Shown here in pieces: positions 1 through 5,971 of a stretch of DNA of 10,869 bases. Each line of letters opens with the position of its first letter. The first letter of the stretch is position 1. The notes beneath the pieces are model-generated. The model worked only from the letters and a program-made list of their open reading frames with translations, was not told the DNA's origin and did not search any database. The DNA is taken from assembly GCA_009785855.1 (NCBI GenBank), contig WQUG01000067.1:1-10869 (forward strand), written 5' to 3'. The stretch is from Actinomycetes bacterium. GTDB taxonomy: Bacteria > Actinomycetota > Coriobacteriia > WRKU01 > WQUG01. The position numbers and the translations under genes are program-made.

Positions 1-744
1 TACCGCAAGGAGCTGGCCCGGTATCTGGGGGCGCACAAAGAGGAGCTCTGCGAGGACTGCCAGAAGCGCACCCGGACCAATCCTCTGCGCACCTTCGACT
101 GCAAGAAGCCGGTGTGCCGCAAGGTCCTGGCGGCGGCCCCGAAGATCGCCGACGCCCTCTGCCGCGACTGCGCGGAGCATGAGGCGCGCCTCGAGCGTCT
201 GCTGGATGGCGCGGGGCTCATCTACCGCCTTGAACCGACCCTGGTCAGAGGCCTGGATTACTACACGCGCACGGTCTTCGAGATCCAGGTCGATGACGGC
301 ATGGGCGCGCAGAACGCGCTGGGCGGGGGCGGGCGCTATGACGGGCTCTTCGAGGAGCTCGGTGGCAAGCCAACGCCCTCGGTCGGCTTCGCTCTGGGAT
401 TCGAGCGCGTGCTGCTCGCTCTGGAGGCGGCCCACATCACCCTGCCCCTTGAGCGCAGCGCACAGGTCTTTGTCGCGGTCACCGAGGATGCGCTGCGCGA
501 GGAAGCCTTCATGCTGACAAGCGAGCTGCGGGACAGCGGCCTCGTGACCCTCTGCGACCTGCAGGGTAAGTCGCTGAAGGCGCAGTTCAAGGCGGCCGAT
601 CGCTCCGGAGCGGCTCTGGTGGTGATCGTCGGACCCGACGAGCTTGACGACGGCTTCGTCCGCGTACGCGACATGCAGAGCAAAGAGGAACGACTGATAG
701 AGCGCAGCCGAGCGGCATCGCGACTCAGCACCGAGCTGAGCTGA
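1..744 (+). CDS. hisS: Histidyl-tRNA synthetase, 3' part (5' end outside window)
   Basis: This is the C-terminal 247 residues of a class II histidyl-tRNA synthetase, which charges tRNA-His with histidine in the cytosol. The frame is open from base 1, so the start lies upstream. Visible in order: a Cys-rich insertion with three pairs (C17/C20, C34/C39, C54/C57, window numbering) that may bind metal; the histidine-specific motif LVRGLDYYTRTVFE; the glycine-rich GGGGRYDGL motif; motif 3 (SVGFALGFERVLLAL); and a C-terminal anticodon-binding domain of about 95 residues. The Cys-rich insertion occurs in HisRS of many Gram-positive bacteria and is not a sign of damage. The stop overlaps the Shine-Dalgarno sequence (GAGGAAGG) of aspS 11 bases downstream, so the two synthetases are probably co-transcribed, as in many Gram-positive genomes. 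Confidence 0.97.
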   Translation, partial: YRKELARYLGAHKEELCEDCQKRTRTNPLRTFDCKKPVCRKVLAAAPKIADALCRDCAEHEARLERLLDGAGLIYRLEPTLVRGLDYYTRTVFEIQVDDGMGAQNALGGGGRYDGLFEELGGKPTPSVGFALGFERVLLALEAAHITLPLERSAQVFVAVTEDALREEAFMLTSELRDSGLVTLCDLQGKSLKAQFKAADRSGAALVVIVGPDELDDGFVRVRDMQSKEERLIERSRAASRLSTELS

Positions 745-755
745 GGAAGGACACC

Positions 756-2528
756 ATGTACGACGCACGCTATTCGACTCGCAGCCACACCTCAGCCCAG
801 CTGGGCCTTGACGCGACGGGACGTACCGTCACCCTGGCCGGTTGGGTCGCGCGCCGTCGCGATCACGGGGGGCTGATCTTCATCGACCTGCGCGACCGCG
901 CGGGGCTGACGCAGTGCGTCTTCGACCCCGCTGATTCGGGAGCGGCCTTCGCCCTGGCCGAGCAGGTGCGCCCCGAGTGGGTCGTGAGCCTGGTCGGAGT
1001 CGTGCGTCCGCGTCCCGACGACGCGGTCAATGCGGAACTTGCCACCGGCGAGATCGAAGTGCTGGTCAGCGAACTTACGGTGCTCAATCGCGCCAAGACC
1101 CCGCCCTTCGAGATCGAGGACGGCATCGAGACCGACGAGAGCGTGCGTATGCAATGGCGCTATCTTGACATCCGCCGCCCCGAGGTCGGGCGCGCGCTTG
1201 AGCTGCGCAGTACGATCACCCATGCCTTCCGCTCCGCGCTGGCCGAGCGCGGGTTCCTGGAAGTCGAGACCCCCGTGCTCACGAAGTCGACTCCGGAGGG
1301 CGCGCGCGACTACATCGTACCGGCGCGTCTGCAGCCGGGCCGCTTCTACGCCCTGCCGCAGTCGCCGCAGCTCTTCAAGCAGCTGCTCATGGTCGGCGGC
1401 GTCGAGCGCTACTACCAGATCGCGCGCTGTTTCCGTGACGAGGACCTGCGCGCTGACCGTCAGCCGGAGTTCACGCAGGTCGACATCGAGATGTCGTTCG
1501 CCACGCAAGACGACGTCATGGCGCTGGCAGAAGACGTGCTGGCAGAGGTCATGCGCGCCGCTGGCGTCGAGGACTTCGCGACGCCACTGGCGCGGCTGAC
1601 CTGGCACGAGGCGATGGATCGCTTCGGCAGCGACCGCCCCGACCTGCGTTTCGGGCTGGAACTGGTCGACGTGAGTGCGGTCGTCGCGGACAGCGGCTTC
1701 AAGGTCTTCGCCGATGTGGTCGCCGGCGGCGGCGTCGTCAAGTGCATCAACGCGAAGGGCGGAGCTTCGCTTTCGCGCAGTCGCATTGACGCGGTGGGCG
1801 AGGTGGCTGTCGAGGCCGGCGCTGCGGGCATGGCCTGGATCGTCTTCGGCACAGACGGCGAGGTCCGCTCCCCCATCGCGAAGTTCCTGGGCGAGCCGGT
1901 CATCGCGGCCTTGCGCGCGGCAGCAGGCGCCTGCGACGGCGACCTGCTGGTCTTCGGTGCGGGGGAGCGCGCCCAGACCAACGAGGTCCTCGGCGTCGTG
2001 CGCCTGGCCCTGGCCGATGAGCTGGGGATCGAGCGCGCGGGCCTGGCGCCCCTGTGGGTCGTGGACTTCCCGCAGTTCGTGCATGACGCCGATACCGACG
2101 GCTGGACGGCGAACCATCACCCCTTCACGCGGCCCTTCGATGAGGACATCGACAAGCTTGAGACCGACCCGGGCGCCGTGCTCAGCTACTCCTACGACTT
2201 CGTGCTCAACGGCCTGGAGGTCGGTGGCGGCACCCTGCGCATCCATGACGCGGACTTGCAGCGCCGCGTGCTCGCGGTCCTCGGCCACGACGCCGCCGCA
2301 GCTCAGGAGCAGTTCGGGTTCCTGTTGGACGCGCTCGCCTACGGAGCGCCACCCCACGGCGGCATCGCGCTGGGACTCGACCGCCTTGTGATGATACTGG
2401 CGGGCGCCACTTCGATCCGCGAGGTGATCGCCTTTCCCAAGACGAGCAGCGGCGTCGACCTCATGACCGACGCCCCCACCGAAGTCACGACGCGGCAGCT
2501 TGCCGACGTGCACCTGCGCCTCAGCTGA
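756..2528 (+). CDS. aspS: Aspartyl-tRNA synthetase, bacterial type (probably non-discriminating)
   Basis: A full-length 590-residue class IIb aspartyl-tRNA synthetase, the usual size for the bacterial type. It charges tRNA-Asp with aspartate. Domains in order: N-terminal OB-fold anticodon-binding domain (about 20-110); catalytic core with motif 2 near residues 226-239 (FRDEDLR...RQPEF); the bacterial GAD insertion at about 290-410; motif 3 at 540-548 (GLDRLVMIL); and the usual bacterial C-terminal tail. His37, in RRRDHGG, lies where non-discriminating AspRS enzymes have His and where E. coli has Leu. From that family knowledge I infer it may also charge tRNA-Asn with Asp, for conversion by GatCAB. 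The ATG is chosen because GAGGAAGG lies just upstream. It follows hisS by 11 bases and is probably in the same operon. Confidence 0.98.
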   Translation: MYDARYSTRSHTSAQLGLDATGRTVTLAGWVARRRDHGGLIFIDLRDRAGLTQCVFDPADSGAAFALAEQVRPEWVVSLVGVVRPRPDDAVNAELATGEIEVLVSELTVLNRAKTPPFEIEDGIETDESVRMQWRYLDIRRPEVGRALELRSTITHAFRSALAERGFLEVETPVLTKSTPEGARDYIVPARLQPGRFYALPQSPQLFKQLLMVGGVERYYQIARCFRDEDLRADRQPEFTQVDIEMSFATQDDVMALAEDVLAEVMRAAGVEDFATPLARLTWHEAMDRFGSDRPDLRFGLELVDVSAVVADSGFKVFADVVAGGGVVKCINAKGGASLSRSRIDAVGEVAVEAGAAGMAWIVFGTDGEVRSPIAKFLGEPVIAALRAAAGACDGDLLVFGAGERAQTNEVLGVVRLALADELGIERAGLAPLWVVDFPQFVHDADTDGWTANHHPFTRPFDEDIDKLETDPGAVLSYSYDFVLNGLEVGGGTLRIHDADLQRRVLAVLGHDAAAAQEQFGFLLDALAYGAPPHGGIALGLDRLVMILAGATSIREVIAFPKTSSGVDLMTDAPTEVTTRQLADVHLRLS

Positions 2529-2556
2529 CCCCAACATAACAGGAAAGGTAAGGAAC

Positions 2557-3141
2557 ATGGCAGAAGATACCCGCAGCACTACCCACATCGGCGCGAAGAT
2601 CGTCGCCCTGCGTCAGGCCCATGGCGTCAGTCAGGAGGACCTCGCCCAGCGCAGCGGACTGACGGTCGATGAGCTGGAGGTCATCGAGGGCTCGGCGACC
2701 GTCAACGGCCTGGCGCCGCTCGTCAGGATCACCTCGGCGCTCGGGCTGAACCTGGGGACTTTGCTCGACGACGACAAGGGCATGGGGCCAGTGGTCACGC
2801 GGCGCGCTGAACTCGAGGACGCGAGCGCCGCTGCCAGCCTCGAGACGGGCACGGCAGACGCCCCGCTCGACTTCTTCAGCCTGGCCAAGGGCAAGACCGC
2901 GCGCCACATGAACCCCTTCGTCATCGACATCGCGCCTCAGACCAAAGAGGATATGACCGCTCACGAGGGCGAGGAGTTCATCTACGTCATGTCCGGCAAG
3001 GTCGAGATCGCCTATGGCAAGGACATCTATCTCCTTGAGCCGGGCGACAGCATCTACTATGACAGCGTCGTACCGCACCAGGTCCGCGACGGCCAAAGCG
3101 CCCCCTCGCGCATCCTGGCCTGCGTCTATACGCCGGCTTAG
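2557..3141 (+). CDS. XRE-family regulator with C-terminal cupin domain
   Basis: A 194-residue two-domain protein. Residues about 11-70 form an XRE/Cro-type helix-turn-helix (IGAKIVALRQAHGVSQEDLA, then GLTVDELEVIE). Residues about 110-192 form a single cupin barrel with motif 1 HEGEEFIYVMSGKVEIAYG and motif 2 LEPGDSIYYDSVVPHQV. The His and Glu residues of HEGEE and the His of VPHQV are the usual metal or ligand positions. In this family the cupin senses a small molecule and the HTH binds DNA; the ligand here is unknown. I chose the ATG at 2557 because AGGAAAGG lies 8 bases upstream and the XRE domain begins soon after; an in-frame ATG at 2500 lies inside aspS. The gene follows aspS by 28 bases and precedes the PASTA gene by 15, so it probably belongs to the same transcript and may regulate it. 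Confidence 0.93.
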   Translation: MAEDTRSTTHIGAKIVALRQAHGVSQEDLAQRSGLTVDELEVIEGSATVNGLAPLVRITSALGLNLGTLLDDDKGMGPVVTRRAELEDASAAASLETGTADAPLDFFSLAKGKTARHMNPFVIDIAPQTKEDMTAHEGEEFIYVMSGKVEIAYGKDIYLLEPGDSIYYDSVVPHQVRDGQSAPSRILACVYTPA

Positions 3142-3156
3142 AAAGGAGAGACGGGT

Positions 3157-3786
3157 ATGGCAGAGAACCTCGTGATGTTACCCGCGGGCTCGCGCGTGGT
3201 GCTGATCGTCAGCTCGGGTCCGACAGAGGGAGTCGAGACTTACGCGACGATGCCCGATGTGCTTGAGCTTACCCAGGGCAAGGCCTTGCAGACCGTCCAG
3301 GAGGCAGGGCTGAAGAGCCGCACGAAGTATGATTACAGCACGGCGACCCGCAAGGGAGCGGTGGGCACGCAGTATCCGGAGGCGGGCGTCGCGCTGCCCC
3401 GGGGCTCAGAGGTGCTCGTGCTCGTGAGCAGCGGAGCGCCGATGAGCGAGCGAACCCCCCGGGAGCTGCCCCAGGTGGCGGGCCGGTGCCTTGACGAGGC
3501 CCGCAACATCATCAAGGCGGCGGGATTTACCCCCGACGTCCTGTATACGCCCAGCGATGTGGTCGAAGAGGACATCGTCATCGCCCAGGCGCCCAACGAG
3601 ACGGCGGCCGCCTATCAGCCTAAGAAGAGCAACCTCTGGGCCTGGATCCTGGTGGCCCTGCTCATCGTCGTGATCGCGGTGGTCGGCTTTCTGGTGATGG
3701 AACAGAAAGGTCGCGCGGCAGCGACCAGTTCACATCTGGCGCCCATCGAGCGCGTGGCCGCCCGCGTCCCGGGCACGCCCTTATGA
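3157..3786 (+). CDS. PASTA-repeat protein with C-terminal transmembrane helix
   Basis: A 209-residue protein built of PASTA repeats, a fold that in PknB-type kinases and some penicillin-binding proteins faces outward and binds peptidoglycan fragments. Residues 7-22 match only the closing strand of a PASTA repeat (LPAGSRVVLIVSSGP). Residues about 31-94 are one complete repeat (MPDVLELTQGKAL ... LPRGSEVLVLVSSG). Residues about 103-157 are another repeat whose closing strand is missing; it runs into KKSN and a transmembrane helix (about 160-181), then a tail of some 28 residues. There is no kinase domain and no N-terminal signal peptide. The start has a strong GAAAGGAG 8 bases upstream, and an in-frame stop at 3139-3141 rules out a longer N terminus. 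The stop overlaps the glycosyltransferase start (ATGA). The family call is firm; function and topology are unknown. Confidence 0.85.
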   Translation: MAENLVMLPAGSRVVLIVSSGPTEGVETYATMPDVLELTQGKALQTVQEAGLKSRTKYDYSTATRKGAVGTQYPEAGVALPRGSEVLVLVSSGAPMSERTPRELPQVAGRCLDEARNIIKAAGFTPDVLYTPSDVVEEDIVIAQAPNETAAAYQPKKSNLWAWILVALLIVVIAVVGFLVMEQKGRAAATSSHLAPIERVAARVPGTPL

Positions 3787-4868
3787 AGGTACTGGTGATC
3801 GCGGGCCGTAGTGCCGGTGGCGTCGCCAAGCATCTGCACCAGGTCTGTGAACTCCTGATCGGCGAGGGCTCCCAGGTCACCCTGGCCCAGCCGGCAGAGA
3901 ACCCGCCCTCATGCGTCGCGGGCGTCAGGGCGGTCCCGCTTGCCATCGGGAGCAGGCCCGGTCTGCACGACCGCGCCACGAGCGCAGGGATCCGGGAGCT
4001 TGCGCGCGGCGCCGACGTGCTGCACGCCCACGGTCTGCGCGCCGGTGCGCTTGCGGCCCTGGCCCTGCGCAAGATCGCGGAAGGCGCGCGTCCCCGCCTG
4101 ATCGTCACCCTGCATAACGAGATCCCCCGCGCGGGCTCCGCGCGACTTATCGGGAACTACCTTCTGGCTGCGATCTGTAAGACGGCGGAGGTGGTGCTCG
4201 GGGTGAGTCCCGACCTTGTCGAGCTCGCGCGGAGTCGCGGCGCCCGTGACGTCCGGCTTGCCCTGATCCCCGCGGAGAAGGCCTCCGCCAGCAGTCGCAG
4301 CCGCGAAGAGGTCCGCGTTGAGCTGCAGGTCACGACGCCGCTCTGCCTGCTGACGGTCGCCCGCCTGGCGCCGCAGAAGGGTCTGGAGCTCCTGGTCGGG
4401 GCGGCCCGGCAGCTCGATCCTGCTGGGGCCACCTGGCTCGTCGCAGGCGACGGGCCGCTGCGGGCAGGTCTTGAGCAGAAGGCTCAGGGGACCTGCGTTC
4501 GCTTCCTGGGGGCGCGCAGCGATGTCGGCGACTTGCTGCAGGCGGCAGACATCGTGGTCTCGACCTCGCTCTGGGAGGGTCAGTCGGTCTTTTTGCAGGA
4601 GGCCCTGCAGGCAGGCTCGGCGCTGGTCGTCACGGCCGTCGGGGGGACGCCGGAGGTCACAGGCGAGGCGGCGCTGCTCGTCGAGCCCGCCGCAGATGAC
4701 ATCGCGCAAGCGGTGGGCGCGCTCGCCGCGGACGCAGAGATGCGCGCAGAGTTGCGCGAAGCCGCGCTTCGACGCGCGACAGAGCTCCCGACCCGCGAGG
4801 CGATGCTCGCCCAGCTGTGGGACGTGTATGGAGGCGCAGACGAAGGGATCGTTTCCCAGAAGACATGA
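3783..4868 (+). CDS. Glycosyltransferase family 4 (GT-B fold)
   Basis: A 361-residue GT4-type retaining glycosyltransferase, which would move a sugar from a nucleotide-sugar donor to an envelope or exopolysaccharide acceptor at the cytoplasmic face of the membrane. The N-terminal Rossmann half begins MKVLVIAG and has the family's GGVAKHL loop. The C-terminal half carries R194 and K199 in ARLAPQKGLELL (donor phosphate binding), VAGDGPLR, and the E-x7-E pair E265/E273 in WEGQSVFLQEAL, followed by the GGTPE loop. No signal peptide or membrane helix is seen. The start overlaps the PASTA stop by 4 bases and has no clear ribosome binding site of its own, so translation is probably coupled. The stop codon lies at the base of the terminator hairpin shared with tRNA-Phe. 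Donor and acceptor cannot be told from sequence. Confidence 0.93.
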   Translation: MKVLVIAGRSAGGVAKHLHQVCELLIGEGSQVTLAQPAENPPSCVAGVRAVPLAIGSRPGLHDRATSAGIRELARGADVLHAHGLRAGALAALALRKIAEGARPRLIVTLHNEIPRAGSARLIGNYLLAAICKTAEVVLGVSPDLVELARSRGARDVRLALIPAEKASASSRSREEVRVELQVTTPLCLLTVARLAPQKGLELLVGAARQLDPAGATWLVAGDGPLRAGLEQKAQGTCVRFLGARSDVGDLLQAADIVVSTSLWEGQSVFLQEALQAGSALVVTAVGGTPEVTGEAALLVEPAADDIAQAVGALAADAEMRAELREAALRRATELPTREAMLAQLWDVYGGADEGIVSQKT

Positions 4869-4906
4869 AAAGCGATCCGTGGCGGCCTGAAGGCCGCGAG
4901 GATCAC
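4868..4906 (-). terminator. Hairpin terminator of tRNA-Phe, possibly bidirectional
   Basis: Two stacked stems: a 7-bp outer stem (4872-4878 with 4900-4906, one G-T pair) and a 6-bp GC-only inner stem (GCGGCC with GGCCGC, 4882-4887 with 4892-4897). They are separated by a small internal loop and closed by a 4-base loop. Read on the minus strand it is followed by TTTT (4871-4868), 32 bases after the tRNA 3' end, as expected for a Rho-independent terminator. Read on the plus strand it begins right after the glycosyltransferase stop and is followed by only TTT, so it may also end that operon, more weakly. Confidence 0.75.
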
Positions 4907-4938
4907 TTTGAGTGGCTTATGAGGAACGAGACCGAGTC

Positions 4939-5014
4939 TGGTGGCTGGGCACGGACTTGAACCGCGGACACGAGGATTTTCAGTCCTCTGCTCTACCACC
5001 TGAGCTACCCAGCC
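4939..5014 (-). tRNA. tRNA-Phe (anticodon GAA), CCA encoded
   Basis: A complete 76-base tRNA on the minus strand. The acceptor stem is GGCTGGG with CCCAGCC (7 of 7 pairs). The D arm is GCTC/GAGC with GG in the loop. The anticodon stem is GAGGA/TCCTC around the loop CTGAAAA, which puts GAA at positions 34-36 and T at 33. The T arm is CGCGG/CCGTG (one G-T pair) with loop TTCAAGT. The discriminator is A, and the CCA tail is encoded in DNA (4941-4939). It delivers phenylalanine for UUC and UUU codons. It is convergent with the glycosyltransferase gene and divergent from the gene at 5136. Confidence 0.98.
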
Positions 5015-5026
5015 ACAAGGGCTATC

Positions 5027-5055
5027 ATCGTATCGTTTCAGCCGTGAAAGGTCAA
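5027..5055 (-). promoter_or_regulatory. Promoter of tRNA-Phe
   Basis: On the minus strand, TTGACC (5055-5050; 5 of 6 match to the sigma-70 type -35) is followed by a 17-base spacer and TACGAT (5032-5027; 4 of 6 match to -10). Transcription would begin about 7 bases on, close to the mature tRNA 5' end at 5014. The spacer contains the perfect inverted repeat TTTCA-N4-TGAAA (5036-5049, plus strand). Confidence 0.75.
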
Positions 5056-5073
5056 GGTTACTGCTGTTTCTTC

Positions 5074-5102
5074 ATGGCAGTCTGCTGCAGAGATGCTACA
5101 CT
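5074..5102 (+). promoter_or_regulatory. Probable promoter of the operon starting at 5136
   Basis: ATGGCA (5074-5079, 4 of 6 to -35), a 17-base spacer, then TACACT (5097-5102, 4 of 6 to -10) preceded by TG one base upstream, which makes an extended -10. The leader would be about 25 bases and carries TAGGAG (5125-5130), a ribosome binding site 5 bases before the ATG at 5136. It is the only gap upstream of 5136 on this strand that could hold a promoter for the four-gene run. Confidence 0.55.
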
Positions 5103-5135
5103 AGGATACAGCTCTGACCTACGATAGGAGACCGC

Positions 5136-5963
5136 ATGTTGAATCGTCCAAAACTTCGCTTCTTCACGGGCCTTGTGCTGTGCTGCCTGCTGGGCCTGAT
5201 GATGGTCCCGGCAGTCTATGGCGCAGATGCTCCGGCGCCGGCCGGCACGATCGATGCGACCGCTCTGGCGCAGGTGCCGACGGTCACGAAAGACGGCATC
5301 ACGAATCTCATGGGCATGGAGATCGCGATCGTCACGAACACCGAAAAAGCCCAGAAGTTCATGCTCGTCAACGGCACCTTGCCAGATACCGCGTCGCTGC
5401 CCGCCAAGGTACAGGTCGCGCTCCCGAAGGGCGCCCAGGTCGCCTACATCGGGGAGCTCTCGGGCACCGCCGATACTGCCGGTGACGTCCCGATCCAGAT
5501 ACCGGCTCCGGTCGCGCGTGGTGATCAGGACATCTACACGGTGACGCTGACGAAGTACAAGACCGTGCGTTTCGAGTTCCCGACGACCGACCCCTTCCAG
5601 AGTTCGACCACTTCGACCGGGACCGCCGTCCAGGTCGCCAAGCTCAGCTATAAGCCGCTGACCGACCTCATGTTCCTGTATCTGGGCGCAGAGGTCCCCA
5701 CCAACGCGCTTGTCATGAAATCGGATCCTGCCTTCGAGAACGCCGGTACCCTGCAGGACGGCACCAGCCTCTACTCTGCCGCGTTCTCCCAGGTCAAGGC
5801 TGGAAAGACCTATGAGGCGACGCTGACCTATCAGAAGGGCGGTGGGGTGACCAAGGATCCCACGAGTCCGCTCGTGATCGTGGCGATCGTCGCATTGGTG
5901 GTCGCACTCGCCGCGCTTCTGTTCATGGTGCTGCGCAAGCGCTTCAGCGCAGAAGAGGCGTAG
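5136..5963 (+). CDS. Secreted protein with C-terminal membrane anchor, function unknown
   Basis: I do not recognise this 275-residue protein. Residues 1-29 look like a Sec signal peptide: basic RPKLR, a hydrophobic run LVLCCLLGLMMVPAV, and a likely cleavage after VYG (residue 29). Cys16 and Cys17 do not sit in a good lipobox. The exported part (about 30-243) is rich in Thr, Val, Ala and Pro, has no Cys, and alternates in a way that suggests beta-sandwich folding; phrases such as LPKGAQVAYIGELSG and YTVTLTKYKTVRFEFP look like strands. Residues about 245-266 form a transmembrane helix followed by RKR and a short tail, so the protein is probably type I: outside, with its C terminus in the cytosol. 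It has its own promoter, a TAGGAG site, and lies 8 bases upstream of a ROK kinase gene. Confidence 0.88.
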   Translation: MLNRPKLRFFTGLVLCCLLGLMMVPAVYGADAPAPAGTIDATALAQVPTVTKDGITNLMGMEIAIVTNTEKAQKFMLVNGTLPDTASLPAKVQVALPKGAQVAYIGELSGTADTAGDVPIQIPAPVARGDQDIYTVTLTKYKTVRFEFPTTDPFQSSTTSTGTAVQVAKLSYKPLTDLMFLYLGAEVPTNALVMKSDPAFENAGTLQDGTSLYSAAFSQVKAGKTYEATLTYQKGGGVTKDPTSPLVIVAIVALVVALAALLFMVLRKRFSAEEA

Positions 5964-5971
5964 CAGCGATC

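Noticed and set aside
792..2588. Long minus-strand open frame of 598 codons opposite aspS
   Set aside because: It is a GC-rich mirror of aspS codon structure; the translation has no family motifs and aspS is unambiguous.
4939..5014. tRNA-Phe as an integration site for a mobile element
   Set aside because: No integrase, no repeated tRNA 3' fragment and no foreign-looking genes are seen on either side in this window.
4912..5127. Small plus-strand open frame across the tRNA
   Set aside because: It lies on the antisense of tRNA-Phe and its promoter; the translation is the tRNA complement and looks random.
5151..5190. LVLCCL at the start of the secreted protein as a lipobox
   Set aside because: The residues before Cys16 do not fit the lipobox (Gly/Ala/Ser at -1), and a normal signal peptidase I site (VYG) follows.
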